A stretch of DNA of 64,000 nt, from positions 930,001-994,000 of the forward strand of contig JASPKZ010005710.1 of assembly GCA_030220185.1 (NCBI GenBank). The letters are read 5' to 3'. Made by a program: the position numbers and the translations under genes. The notes below the pieces were generated by a model. It was not told the origin of the DNA and did not search any database. It saw nothing but the letters and a program-made list of their open reading frames with translations. How positions within the stretch are numbered: position 1 is the first letter of the stretch; each line of letters begins with the position of its first letter. The DNA is from Diploptera punctata. Its lineage: Eukaryota; Arthropoda; Insecta; Blattodea; Blaberidae. Below are positions 20,168 through 31,293 of the stretch, piece after piece.

Positions 20168-20502
20168 TTCATCCATAGTAATTCTGCCCGAAGGCAGGTC
20201 CTTCAATTCAACCATAGCATTTTCATGCTATGATTGCAGCTTTACTAGGGAATTGTAGGTGTGGTAGCTTCCCGTTGCTTTCCACACCGGTGAAGGATGA
20301 TGATGGTGATGATAAGGATGGTGATGATGGCCATATGATTTCGGGGACCGTTTGGGCCTTAAAGTTTTTCTGACATTTGTCTTACAGGTGAGGAAAAACC
20401 CCGATAAAAACTTCACCCAGAAAACCCGCCCCGACCGGGGATCGAACCCGGGCCCGCTGCGTGACAAGACAGCACGCTACCTCGAGACCACAGCGGTGGA
20501 GA
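20168..20502 (-). repeat. SINE family C, full length
   Basis: A tRNA-like head at the right end (A-box-like ggtctcgaggtagcgtg, B-box gggttcgatcc, read on minus), a GT-rich body and a tail with gaaaatgctatg. The left end abuts a (TA)n tract. Confidence 0.85.
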
Positions 20503-20582
20503 TATATTATATAAGTAACAATATTATGTAGTGCCGGTGTTAATAAAAATTGTTCATTGTTAATGATAGTAATGTGATTTGT

Positions 20583-21145
20583 ATTTGGAAATGCATGCTA
20601 TTGTGCATTATAGGGATTCTTGTCATCCCAATCCCCCCCCCCCAAAAATGTTAAACTGAAAATAAATAAAACATTTATTCCTCCAGATATGTTATAGTTA
20701 TAGGACCGTGGATGTGAATCATGGACTCTTACTTTAAGAGAGGAGGCAAGATTACGAGTATTTAAGAATAAGGAACTTAGGGGGGAAATTTGACTAAAGA
20801 GAGACAGGCAGATGAATGGATGAGACTTAGGCCCATACATAACAGTGAGTAACATGATTTTTATGGGAAACCAGATGTAATACGAACAGTTAAGTATCGT
20901 CGACTGCGATGGGCAGGACATGTGGCAGGAATGGTGAATGAAAGAGGAGTGTGGAACTCCTTGTAGGAAAAACAGAGAGAAAACGACCAATAGGTAGGCC
21001 AATAATGAGATGGGAGAATAACATTAACCATGATTTGAGGGAAATAATTTGTACAAGGGATGACGGGAAAACATTAGCACGGGAAAGGTTTATGTCCACG
21101 CGGCCATGAAACTCCGGGTTCGATAGTAGCAGTGAATTAGTTAGT
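20583..21145 (+). mobile_element. Degenerate RTE LINE fragment
   Basis: Follows RTE ORF2 from the GNACYYALQ region to the C-terminus with frameshifts, a C10 run at about 20633..20642, and the gtagcagtgaattagttag tail. Confidence 0.75.
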
Positions 21146-21179
21146 AATGTGATGTGTATATATATTGTGTTAACTAAAT

Positions 21180-21455
21180 AACTGGCACTATCGAACACGT
21201 AGGTTCATGGCCGCGCGAACATAAGCTCTCCATACATCCCTATCCTGAGCTAATGTTTTCCAATTATTCCCTGTATAATCTACTTCTCTCAAATCATAGT
21301 TAATGTTATTCTCCCACCTCATTCTTGGTCTATCAACTGGGTGTTTTCCCTCTGATTTTCCTACAAGAAGCTTCCATGCACGTCTTTCATTCCCCGTTCG
21401 TGCCTCATGTCCCTGCCCATCGCAGTCTACGAGACTTAACTGTTCTTATTATATA
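21180..21455 (-). mobile_element. RTE LINE 3' fragment
   Basis: Minus-strand copy of the last 90 or so ORF2 codons, starting right after the plus-strand fragment. The two are tail to tail. Confidence 0.75.
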
Positions 21456-21605
21456 TTGACTTAGGCTTTCACGGCCGGAGTTACTATGATGATCTTGTAG
21501 AAGATTTCCGGGCTGTTGGCCGTGGTCTTGAGGCTTGTAGTTCCCCAACGTTTCGCCAGAGACTGCGTCCGGCATCCGCAAGGGTTGTCTTGAGACTGGA
21601 CCCTT
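21456..21605 (-). mobile_element. Probable Penelope-like terminal repeat
   Basis: About 150 GC-rich bases containing a hammerhead-like core on the minus strand and no coding frame. It interrupts or abuts RTE sequence at a TTATTATAT junction. Confidence 0.4.
21543..21586 (-). ncRNA. Hammerhead-ribozyme-like motif (degenerate box)
   Basis: Minus strand: CCC/GGG stem I, a damaged box (CTTGCGGA where CTGANGA is expected), extra T, stem II GCCGG/CTGGC with loop ACGCAGTCT, GAA, palindromic ACGT stem III and T at the cleavage position. Confidence 0.4.
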
Positions 21606-21850
21606 GAGAATATTTGAATATTTTTTGTATCGAATAATTTCTACTGTAACTAGGGATTTATGCATAATGTTACTTAACATGTAAAGTCAACTTTCTTAAA
21701 CACTCCTGAGTGAATGTTGAAATACGAAATAAATAAGTAATTAAAATGTATGATTCTATTTTATTTTGTTTTGGATGATGTGTTTTTTTTTTACAATTTT
21801 CCTCAAACGAAAATTTAACCACTTTTTTAAGGGATTGAAATTGCGCATTA

Positions 21851-22756
21851 CACTGAGCAACAAAAAATAAACTTTTTTTTTGTCTCAGAAAGAAAAAATA
21901 TTTGATTCTGATAGTATTTTTTCTCCTGAATTGAAATATGATATCGGTTTTTCTCCATCACGCAAGGTTTCCGAGAGACAGGCATTTATAATTTCAAACA
22001 CTTTAATATTTTCTACATTCGTAACTACACAATATTCCAACATTCGGACTCACCTAGAAGGTAAGAAATGACGATTTTCTGCTATATTTCGCCTGTGGAG
22101 CATCTCTCTTGATGGCCCAACAATAATCGGCCAGTATATTAGGATTCCATTTACCTTGATATCTCTTTTCCATAGCTGAAACCATTTGAGTTAGCTCATT
22201 TGGTTTTATTTTACAATGGACAAATGGACGAATAAAAAAATCCAAGCGTGACAGGCCTAGAAGGCCCTTGGCTGACCCACGGGCTGCTAGCCTCACATCT
22301 ACATGTATTAATCACAGAGGTAGACGATCATCTAGCCAGTGTAGGGGTGACATGTGGTCAGCATGTCGGATCCCCCAGCCGTTATAGCTGTTATTCTCAA
22401 CCTGGAGTCGCTACTTATTGTAGCTATCCAAATGTCTCACGATGCTGGGTAGGTACCGATCCCATACTGGCCGAAATTCCATGAGAAAAATGTCTTCCCC
22501 CATGGAGACTCGAACCAACGCAAGTCCTGTAGCTTTGCGCCAAGGCTTCTTGCCTTAACCACTCGGTTACGGCGCGGAACAATGGACGAAAAAACGTTAT
22601 TAAAAATAATTATTTAAATCCATTAATTGAAAGTGAAATAAAAAAAACTGTGAGCGATGGAGAAATTCCGAATACATATTTGAAACCACGATATAAAACT
22701 GCATTAAGTACAACTATTGGTACTCATGAGACGAAAATCATGTTGACCAGTGTTAT
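21851..22756 (-). mobile_element. LADYCW-encoding repeat, copy 2, split by a SINE
   Basis: Same element as at 3503. The minus strand reads EKRYQGKWNPNILADYCW and KRDAPQAKYSRKSSFLTF with an intact stop. The ends are cactgagc and gaccagtg. A SINE A copy at 22233..22580 divides it. Confidence 0.65.
22233..22580 (-). repeat. SINE family A inside a transposon
   Basis: Flanked by 10-bp repeats aatggacgaa at 22223..22232 and 22581..22590. The tRNA-like head is at the right end (ggttaaggcaagaagcc read on minus). Confidence 0.85.
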
Positions 22757-22999
22757 GATCCAGGAGCAAATGCAATACTGTACAGTATTCCTAGACAACC
22801 AATGCCGACTATATTTCTAAATTTATTTTGGTCAGAATCTGAGGAAGGAACGGTGTATCACACCTTGCCTCTACTTGTATTTTCCAAGATACCTTACATA
22901 AACTTGAATAAAGCCATCAATGTAAATTTACCTTTCTTTTCCCAAAACACAAACTTATCTACGACATTCTTTCAGTTTAGACACTTAAATTAATAAGTC

Positions 23000-23195
23000 C
23001 GCCGGTTTGATCTTGGGGTATCGTCATCGCCTCGTACGCAGTGGTCCTAGGTTCGGTCCCCGGTTGGGACAAGTTTCCTTTTTTTAGAGGACTTTTTTTT
23101 CATCTTTAAGATAAAGGTGAGAACAATTTAAGGGTCCAAATTCTCTTCGAATATCATCTGGCCATCGTAATTATTATCAATGTCATGATCACGTT
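23000..23195 (+). repeat. SINE family C-like, diverged
   Basis: A tRNA-like head with B-box ggttcggtccc and the gggacaagtttcc body shared with the 15.9 kb copy. Confidence 0.6.
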
Positions 23196-23244
23196 GTTTA
23201 GTAGGAATGAGAGAATTATGTGTCTTGTCTTAATTATTTGTGAT

Positions 23245-23550
23245 TTAACCAGCCTCGTGGGCCAATGGTCACAGCTTCTGACTTACAGGTCCCGGGTTTG
23301 ATTCCCGGTCACACCATTGGAATTTTCCCTTAAGGGAATTACTCCTATGGTTGCCCGTGGTCTGGAATTTAGGCTAAATTTATGTTAAGGGCTTTTCTAG
23401 TGCTACATTATCATTTATAATCTATCATATCATCGAGGTAACGTAACTCCTCCTTCCAGGTGCCCCAACCTAAGAAATGGATTACAATTCCGTCAATGCC
23501 AGGAAAGAAAGCCAGAGATGCCATAAAAGATAATCTGGTGGCAGTGAATC
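23245..23550 (+). repeat. SINE family D
   Basis: The head agcctcgtgggccaatggtc and B-box gggtttgattcccgg indicate a tRNA-derived SINE. Its 3' part (cctccttccagg, gtcaatgccagg) is shared with the 15.9-16.2 kb SINE. Confidence 0.65.
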
Positions 23551-23555
23551 AATAT

Positions 23556-23576
23556 ATATCATCATCATCATCATCC
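23556..23576. repeat. (CAT)n tract
   Basis: ATC repeats at the 3' terminus of the minus-strand LINE that follows. Confidence 0.85.
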
Positions 23577-23670
23577 GGTATCATGGCAGCTGCCGCCGTC
23601 TTCCGGAAACCAAACGCCATTCCTCTCTGTCCATCCATTGATCTTCCTCCATCTTCTTATTTCTTCTAAG
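23577..23670 (-). mobile_element. LINE 3' segment, left part of an interrupted copy
   Basis: Shares the ggtatcatggcagctgccg start with the 19.84 kb LINE. Its continuation is at 24399..24595. Confidence 0.65.
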
Positions 23671-23689
23671 CCTATGTTTCTCTTAACAG

Positions 23690-24398
23690 AGATTTAGGCT
23701 CTCCTCCTACAGGGAAGAATTTGAACCATACTAATTTAGTTACACTTGTTTTCGTATAGATGTCTTTGAGTGATCCGTGGTCAGCCTTCCTACTGACATC
23801 TAGGAAACGAAGGTAGTACTAGGACGGGAAAATTCGGTAAATTTTGCTTAGAGGCCTTTTAATTTAGGCTTAAGGATCTTTTACGATCCTTTACTCGGGA
23901 CCCACGGCTTAAAGTCCCTCCCGGAGGACTTGCTCCTTGGATTTTCCGATTGAGGGTCTTTCCACTTTTCAGCGGTTGCCCTTTTACCAGCCGGCTGCTG
24001 GCCCTTCACATCCACATGTGTCAATCACAGAGGTAGATGATCAACAGCCAGTGTAGGGGTGACATGTGGTTAGCATGTCGCGTCCCCCAGCCGTTATAGC
24101 TGGTTCCTCAACCTGGAGCCGCTACTTATTGTAGCTACCCAATTGCCTCACGATGCTGGGTGGGCACCGGTCCCATACTGGCCGAAATACCATGAGAAAA
24201 TTTCTTCCCCCATGGAGACTCGAACCAGCGCAAGTCCCGTAGCTCTGCGCCAAGGCTTCCTACCTTAACCGCTCGGCTACGGCGCGGGACGCTCCTTGGA
24301 TTTTTCCATCCTTAAAAATCCATCAACCCCGGCCGGGTTTGAACCCGCGACCCTCGGGACCAGAGGCAAGGAGCATAACCACTAGTCCACCGCGGCCG
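23690..24398 (-). repeat. SINE family E, itself carrying a nested SINE
   Basis: The right end has a tRNA-like head (B-box gggtttgaacccgcg and ccaccgcggccga). It separates the two halves of a LINE. A SINE A-type insert lies at 23946..24290. Confidence 0.6.
23946..24290 (-). repeat. SINE family A nested in SINE E
   Basis: Flanked by 14-bp repeats gctccttggatttt at 23932..23945 and 24291..24304. It has a longer 3' tail than other A copies. Confidence 0.75.
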
Positions 24399-24595
24399 AT
24401 TTGATCTTCCTCGATTCCTCTGATATTCATAGCTGCTTGTGCCCCTTCTATCCAAGTTTTCTTCGGTCTTCCTCCTTTCCATTGGGATCCATTCCATAAC
24501 AATTTTCGGCAATCTTTGCTCTGGCATTCTTGACATGGCCATACCACTGTAATATTTTCTTTTCTATAATGTCTATGATGTCCGGCTTATATATC
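24399..24595 (-). mobile_element. LINE 3' segment, right part of the interrupted copy
   Basis: The minus strand encodes PDIIDIIEKKILQWYGHVK and MDPNGK...W-type codons, matching the 19.84 kb fragment, with one base missing relative to it near 24530. Confidence 0.7.
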
Positions 24596-24609
24596 ATCAT
24601 CATCATCAC

Positions 24610-24713
24610 TCCAGGGATTAGGCAATTGCCCGTTCCGACTTCATAATGCATCAGCCCAACGTCTTCTAGGTCTTCCAACATCACGTCTTCCTCTTGCTTG
24701 ATAATTTCTTGCT

Positions 24714-24715
<2 letters not shown>
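24610..24715 (-). mobile_element. LINE 3' tail, third family
   Basis: The minus strand reads QARGRRDVGRPRR-type codons. The same sequence occurs in plus orientation at 26.89-27.05 kb. Confidence 0.5.

Positions 24716-24718
<3 letters not shown>

Positions 24719-24762
<44 letters not shown>
24719..24762. repeat. (AT)n(GT)n microsatellite
   Basis: About 17 AT units followed by five GT units. Confidence 0.95.
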
Positions 24763-25227
24763 TCTGGAGGTGGCCATGGAATTTAGTTGATCATTCATCC
24801 ACGGCCTTGTGTGACAAAAAAAATATATCTGTGATCCAAAGTTACAAATTCTTTCCCAACGGATCGTGTCCCTATAAGGCCTGTATGACATGGGGCATGT
24901 AGAACTCTACTAATAAAAGGAGAGGTCAAATTAAAGTCAAGAGAGATAAAATTAACAGCATAATTGAGCATAATATATACGAGTAATATTCAAGTGTGTA
25001 ACTATTGTTCTTCTGGCTTAACTTGACAAGAAATTTGTAGAAAGAGACAGCTGTGCTCACCTCTCTCACTCGCACCAGTGTTGTCGGTTTTTCTTCACCA
25101 TATGTTAATATAGGAAAGGGGAAGACGAAAACTGAAAACAGGGTAGGTTCTGTCTTTCGTAACTGGATGAAAGCGGTCAAGGATTTATCCTTATATTTCC
25201 ATCTCTCTCTTTGCCAAGTTAAGCCAG
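24763..25227. other. No recognisable feature
   Basis: Unassigned intergenic sequence. Two overlapping short frames on opposite strands have no motif. Confidence 0.5.
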
Positions 25228-25800
25228 ATATACAATAACTAACTCACTGGCTCTATCTAACCCGTAGGTTCATGGACGCGCGGACATAAGCTCTCCATAC
25301 ATCCCTATCCCGAGCTGTTTTCCAATCATCCCCTGTATAATCTACTTCCCTCAAATCTTGAATAATGTTATTCTCCCGCCTCATTTTTGATCTACCAACT
25401 GGCGTTTTCCCTCTGGTTTCCTATAAGAAGCTTCCATACACCTCTTTCATCCCCCTTACGTGCCACATGTCCTGCCCATTGCAGTCTACGAGACTTAACT
25501 GTTCTTATATCTGGCTTCCTATACATATCATGTAGGTCACTATTATGTAGTTTTCTCCATTCATCTGTCTGTTCATTTGTTTTTGACCCAAAAATTTTCC
25601 TAAGAACTTTATTCTCAAATACTCGCAATCTTCTTTCCTCCCTTAAAGTAAGAATCTATGTTTCGCATCCATATAATATAACTGGGAGAATAACTGTTTT
25701 ATATATTTTCAGTTTAACAATTTTCAAAGGAGTTGGGACGACAAGAGTCCCTGTAATGCATAATAGCACGCATTTCCAGAATTGAGCAATATTCTAGTGT
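25228..25800 (-). mobile_element. RTE LINE 3' fragment
   Basis: About 570 bases matching the RTE from the GNACYYAL region to the TAAG tail. The frame at 25392..25628 reads MRVFENKVLRKIFGSK then RTVKSRRLQWAGHVARK. Several frame breaks. Confidence 0.8.
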
Positions 25801-25815
25801 ATAGATCAATTATCA

Positions 25816-26590
25816 ATGCTTTTCATTATATATATGAATAGAATAATAAACGAATGGAGGAAAACACAACGGGGATATATACCCATCAATAGGAACCTCA
25901 AACTCGATGCTATTCTTTTTGCAGACTATTTAGCTATTCTGGCACTTTCCGAAAATTATTTGCAACGATCAATTTATAATATACAAAAAATAGGTGCCAA
26001 ATTTAATATGGAAATATTAATTAACAAAACTAAAATTATGGCATTTCATTAGAAGGACCCCATACAAAGTAAAATCTGTCTCCAGAATAAAATTTTAGAG
26101 AGATCTAATTAATTTAAATATCTTGGATATTATCTCTCTATCTGGGATGAAAAGGATATCCCTGAAAAAATTACTAGTTATAATAAAAGTTTGGGAATTA
26201 TTAATCAAGTTATGAAACCATCCCTTGTACAAAAAAAAAAACACCAGATTACGTTTATATAAGATTTTGGCTAGACCAGTGTTGACCTAAAAAGACGACA
26301 TGAAAGCAGAATAACGGCTTGTGAAATGAGATTCGTGCGCAGAACAGCGGGTTACACCAGATGGGATCGGAAAAGGAACACAGATATCTTAAAAGAATTG
26401 AAGACTACGCCAATTTTGGAATATATTAAACAGTACCAACTAAATTGGAAATATCATCTAGAAAGAATGAGTTCAAATCGGATCCCCAAAGCTGTTTATA
26501 ATTATATACCAAGAGGACGAAGATCACTGGGCCGTCCTATGAAACGCTGGAGGGAAAATTTTCTATAGGATTGTAACGGGCCTTGGCCTA
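25816..26590 (+). mobile_element. LINE RT palm to C-terminus, decayed
   Basis: The frame 25816..26052 covers part of the palm: LDAILFADYLAILALSE, where FADD has become FADY (second catalytic Asp lost), then KFNMEILINKTKIM. The frame 26326..26568 supplies the C-terminus (CEMRFVRRTAGYTRWDRKR, HLERMSSNRIPK, GRRSLGRPMKRWREN). Stops separate the two. Ends at a purine-rich tract. Confidence 0.75.
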
Positions 26591-26596
26591 ATACTT

Positions 26597-26710
26597 GGAA
26601 GGAAGGAAGGAAGGAAGGAAGGAAGGAAGGAAGGAAGAAAGAAGGAAGGAAGAAGAAGAAGAAGAAGAAGAAGAAGAAGAAGAAGAAGAAGAAGAAGAAG
26701 AAGAAGAAGA
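26597..26710. repeat. (GGAA)n(GAA)n homopurine tract
   Basis: About 114 bases of pure purine on the plus strand: GGAA repeats followed by GAA repeats, at the 3' end of the LINE fragment. Confidence 0.97.
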
Positions 26711-26884
26711 TCAATATTTGATTAGCCGCCCAGAACAAGGTTGTAACTTTTTATTCTTTTTTCAAACCAATGTTGTATTCATTTAATCATTCAAATTAGA
26801 GTTGATCTTAATACCATATTGTGATACTAAATTATTTCTACAACTCGGTAAATTAAGATATTTATCTACCTGTATCTATTGGAT

Positions 26885-27050
26885 AAAGTCACGAATTATA
26901 GACAAAAGTGGATTGATCACATGAATGGAATGAGTAAGGAGAGAAATCCACTGCAGCAGGAAATTATCAAGCAAGAGGAAGACGTGATGCCGAAGACCTA
27001 AAAAACGTTGGGCTAATGCATGGCTAAACCATGGAGTGATAATGATGATG
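26885..27050 (+). mobile_element. LINE 3' tail, third family
   Basis: Frame-broken WIDHMNGMSKERNPLQQEI and RGRRDAEDLKNVG-type codons ending in ATG repeats. Matches 24610..24715 in reverse. Confidence 0.5.
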
Positions 27051-27163
27051 ATATGCCTAGTGGTGTTAATATAATTATTTTAATTATAAAATACCTAATT
27101 TAGTTATAACATAATGATGGTTAGATATAAGAAACTCTTTTATAGCTGTACAAAATTCCATCA

Positions 27164-27164
<1 letters not shown>

Positions 27165-27194
<30 letters not shown>
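27165..27194. repeat. (TA)n microsatellite
   Basis: About 15 TA units. Confidence 0.95.
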
Positions 27195-27202
<8 letters not shown>

Positions 27203-27227
27203 GCATGTAATATAAATTCGTTAATGG

Positions 27228-27560
27228 GGTTAACCGTAGTACAGTTAAGGCTACGACGCTATAATACAAGCCGAAGGGTCACGTTCTCAAGTTCCGATGG
27301 GGTCCAGAATTTTTAAATTGGCCTAAATCTTCTGGCCGCACTATGCTCTTGTGTTCAATTCTGAGTCTAACAGAAATGAGTGCATACCAGACCCATATTT
27401 TGGTGGTATAAAGGTGGTAGTCACGCAAGGCTTACATTCCGGGTAAATTGTCTCTAAAAATGGGAGCCTTAACTCCCTATTACCCCAAGGGTTTCGTGAG
27501 GTATGTAGTGGGCTCACTTTTACTTTTATAGTTTGAGTTAAATGATCCCTTACATTGGTT
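27228..27560 (+). repeat. SINE family B, diverged full length
   Basis: Follows the family from the tRNA-like head (gtacagttaaggctac, caagttccgatgggg) to the cctattaccccaaggg 3' region, with many substitutions. Confidence 0.65.
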
Positions 27561-28398
27561 ATATAAACCTTATTTTGGATGAAAATCACAGTTTTCTTAA
27601 TGCCTGTGAGCCTCACTCTTCGATGATGCAAATTATGCTCCTCTATGCCTAACAGGGACTTATTTGCATAGAGAACGAACTTATTTGTCTGTTACTTTTT
27701 CGCATGTTGGCTATTTTGCATACGAATTTATGAATTTTGTATATGTTAAAATAACAATCTGAATCTTATTACACATGAGAACATACAGTTACCCATCACT
27801 TTATTAATGCCTTATGAAATGACTAATATTAATATTATAATGTTGAATATATAAAATGTGTACACCGCTGTAGCCATTAATTTACCTATGATGGAAATAG
27901 CGCCAAAAACTTGTTTGATTTCTTTAATATTGTCTATGGAAATATAATATTGCGATGATTATTTTCTTATAGTATTTATAATTTAATGCGCTCTTAAATT
28001 AATATATTTATATAAACATAGGAAATTCATTTGTTGAACTTGCTTTTGGGGGAAATATATATTTTGTGGGAAATTTTGTTGTCTAAAATTAATCAAATTA
28101 AGAGATAAAATACATTTATAAATTTGTTATATATAAATTTACACATGAATAAGAATATCAGAATAAAGACTGTGTTTTAATAATTATTATATTTCTATAT
28201 TAAGTGCAATTTTGATAAATTGATTTCATGTTTAATTCTAAAAAAATTAACGTAGTCTTGACGTCAGCGGAACATAAAGTTGAACGCCTTGTTGTTGGTC
28301 GTGTACACCCTTTGCTAAGAAGCCATTTTAGAATTAGGGAAGCGTTGTAAAATTGTTTGTTACGGTGGCGTAATTTTAAGGTTTAATTAGTTTGTAAG
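27561..28398 (+). promoter_or_regulatory. Upstream region and likely 5' UTR of the hnRNP gene
   Basis: AT-rich and without repeats. It becomes CpG-containing from 28250 (gacgtcagcggaac, gttacggtggcg). No TATA box in a convincing place. The transcript start is inferred to lie between 28250 and 28398. Confidence 0.4.
28259..28266. promoter_or_regulatory. CRE-like palindrome TGACGTCA
   Basis: A perfect CREB/ATF consensus 133 bases upstream of the hnRNP start codon, in the most CpG-rich part of the upstream region. A match of eight bases is suggestive only. Confidence 0.35.
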
Positions 28399-28436
28399 AT
28401 GAGAGTGAAAAGCGAAATGGACAGCGATGATAAGGG
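28399..28436 (+). CDS. Hrb27C: Hrb27C/DAZAP1-type hnRNP, coding exon 1
   Basis: Twelve codons plus two bases (MRVKSEMDSDDK, then GG). The next exon supplies GKLFVGGL, so the acidic leader runs straight into RRM1, as in the fly protein. The donor is GG|GTGAGTG. The ATG at 28399 is in context taagATGA; a second in-frame ATG follows at 28417. The encoded protein family binds RNA and acts in splicing, mRNA localisation and translational control. Intron 1 is 14,149 bases. Confidence 0.85.
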
Positions 28437-29365
28437 GTGAGTGTTTATATGTTTGTTAGAAGAATGTATGGTGGTGTGTTCAAATTGTGCTATGTAAAGA
28501 GATATTGTAAGTGGAATTGGCATCGTCCTTGTGGCTTCTTTAATTTGTTTCATTAGTTAATTTACAGTACTATAGCATTGGCCATTGAGATAATTAAAGT
28601 AAATGTTTATATAAGTTCATATGAATATAAGTAATAAAATTCTGTTGTTTATACTTTTCTTAAATGAAAATCATGTGTTCGTTAATTGCCGGTGATACAT
28701 TTTGCCGGCAGTAACGGTTATGTTTGTGTAAGCAAACATATCTCACATGCTTTATACTGATCCCGTAAATTTTACAATTCTTCATATTTACATAGCAAAA
28801 TTTCCTTAGCTGCTTAAGTTTTTGGCAGATTATAATTATAATGCCCATTTATATGATTATTTTATAAGGACGCTTCTTGTATATTAATTTTATTGCAAAT
28901 ATATGATTTTTAAGTAATATTAGTCCTTGTAAAATGTCTACTGTATAAATATTTTTCAAATACATTGTTTTAATTTCCACCCTCAGGTTATATAATCTTG
29001 AACAACCAGATTATTGGGGTTCCTGGTTATTCAATAATTCTACATCCTTACTTACGATATATCCATAGTTTTTTCATACATGTGACAATGAAATTGTGTT
29101 GGCAGTTTAAATAGTTCATAAGTTTTGATGGTTTAGTAAACGGTCACCAAAACAGAATAAAAAATTCTAGGAAAAACTATGGGCTAAAGTTCCCATTAAG
29201 CACAGTGAGAAATTTTTCTATGGGCTGAAGTTTCCATTAAGTGCAGTGAGAAATTTTTCCATGTCCCAGGCAGACACCACACGCATGCGCCAACAGGATT
29301 TTATTTTAAAATTATTGGATAAGGTGTATAAACCGTCGCACACAAATTCTTCTCTAAGTTCTATA
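28437..29365. other. hnRNP intron 1, proximal part
   Basis: AT-rich single-copy-looking sequence with no recognised repeat or exon. Position alone would allow intronic regulatory elements, but none can be shown. Confidence 0.5.
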
Positions 29366-29697
29366 GAATTGCAGTGCACATGCACGAGTTGCTGTAATGG
29401 TTAATGTAGGTTCCGTTAGATGGCTTTGAAGTCAGCGTTACCAAACTTTGGGAATAAATTCCCAAACACTAAAAAAATGGACGTAAACTAACTTCCTATT
29501 TGCTAACCTAACAAAACAATTTACATGCATATTATTTAAACTATAAACTAATTTTACGTAAACTAACACTAAATATGCTTTTGAATTATTTTTCAAATGT
29601 TGGTAACTACGATGTGAGTCTCCTAGCAGATGTTACATGAAGCATTTCCGCAAATGTTTAAAATAGTACCAAACATTATTATAAATGGTTGAAAAGT

Positions 29698-30062
29698 AGG
29701 GTGTGGGATACTAAACCGTCGCAAAAAATTTTCAATTTAATTTCTTATGCCACTGATGTACTACACACTTTTAAACATTTTGCAACACTTTTAAACACGT
29801 TTAAAACATTTTGCAACACTTTTAAACACGTTTTAAAAATCTTCCAATGTTACAACGATCTTTCTTTTATATTTATATATTTACATAAAACATGATCGTC
29901 CTACATTGCTCACTTGCTACTTTCTGCTATTTTCCCTCTTACTATGTTGTTCCAACGTTGCCACCATGAACAACCCAAAATACTCCAGATGTTGCCAACA
30001 TCACTTCCACGTTCCCTGGATTTCACCTACATTAGAGTAATTGATTTGTGTTACAGTAATTG
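29698..30062. repeat. Fold-back 1, left arm
   Basis: Near reverse complement of 30661..31293 once the SINE in the right arm is removed. Both contain the cgttgccacca/tggtggcaacg and cacttccacgttccctgg/ccagggaacgtggaagtg pairs. Confidence 0.8.
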
Positions 30063-30660
30063 GAAAAAGTCGGTTATAGGTCTCAGACGAATTCTTCTAA
30101 GTTCCACAGAATCACAGTGCACATGCGGGAGTTGCTGTAATGGTTAATATAGCCTCTGGTAGATGACTCTGCAGTCGGCATTACCAACTTTGGGAATAAA
30201 TTTCCAAATGCAAAAAAAACTAAAGAAAACAATTTAGATGCATATTATTTATTCCCAAATGCTTAAAAAAATGGACGTAAACCAACTTCCCATTTCCTAA
30301 CATAAAACAATTTACATGCGTACTATTTAATGGGATAAGGTGTACTTACCGTCGCACATAAATTCTTCTAAGTCCCATAGAATCCCAGTGCACATGCGCT
30401 AGTGCTTCAAGTAATCCCAGAAAGATAAATGCAACCTCCAGCAGTTGCGAAATCAGTATGGCCAACATTGACACAAAATTCCCAGAACTTGGTCTAAAAA
30501 TGTATAATTAACACAAAATGAACTAGTGAAAATATGATTTTACGTTGTAACCGTCCGACATTTTGAATTTTTCATAGAATAATAGATATGAAGAGGTAAT
30601 TTATTTTACGTATCAAATCACATTTAAAAAGCAAGGAACCTAAAAGCTAACCAAACCTAA

Positions 30661-31293
30661 ATCAATTACTGTAACACAAATCAATTACTCTAATGTAGGT
30701 GAAATCCAGGGAACGTGGAAGTGATGTTGGCAACATCTGAAGTATTTTGGGTTGTTGATGGTGGCAACGTTGGAACAACATAGGAAGAGGAGGGAAAAAT
30801 AGCAGAAAGTAGCAAGTAAGCAATGTAGCACGATCATGTTTTACGTAAATATATAAATATAAAAAAAAGATCGTTGCAACATTGGAAGATGTTTAAAACA
30901 TGTTTAAAGTAAAAAAAGTGATCCCACAACAGGTCCGGAGACTCTTGGGGTAGTAGGAGGTTAAGGCTCCCACCTTTTTCTAGACAATCGGCACTTTATG
31001 TCAGCCCTGCAAACAAGCGTCTGGTACTCAATTCCGTTAGAGGCTGAGTCAACCCCAGGGCCATAGTGTCGCCAGAGGGTTTGGGTCAGTTTAAAAATCC
31101 TGACCCCAACGGGACTTGAACCCTCGACCCTCCGGCTTGTAGCTCAGTGCCTTAACCACTACGCTACAGCATGCCCCAAAAAAATGTTTAAAAGTGTTGC
31201 AAAATGTTTTAAACGTGTTTGAAAGTGTTTAGTGCATCAGTGGCATAAGAAATATTATTGAAAATTTTGTGCGACGTTTGTACACCACACCCA
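30661..31293. repeat. Fold-back 1, right arm, with inserted SINE
   Basis: Pairs with 29698..30062. About 260 extra bases are a SINE B copy at 30918..31177, so that SINE arrived after the inversion formed. Confidence 0.8.
30918..31177 (-). repeat. SINE family B, near full length
   Basis: The tRNA-like head is at the right end (gtagcgtagtggttaagg read on minus; B box gggttcaagtcccg). The 3' end lies at gtgatcccacaacagg. Confidence 0.85.
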
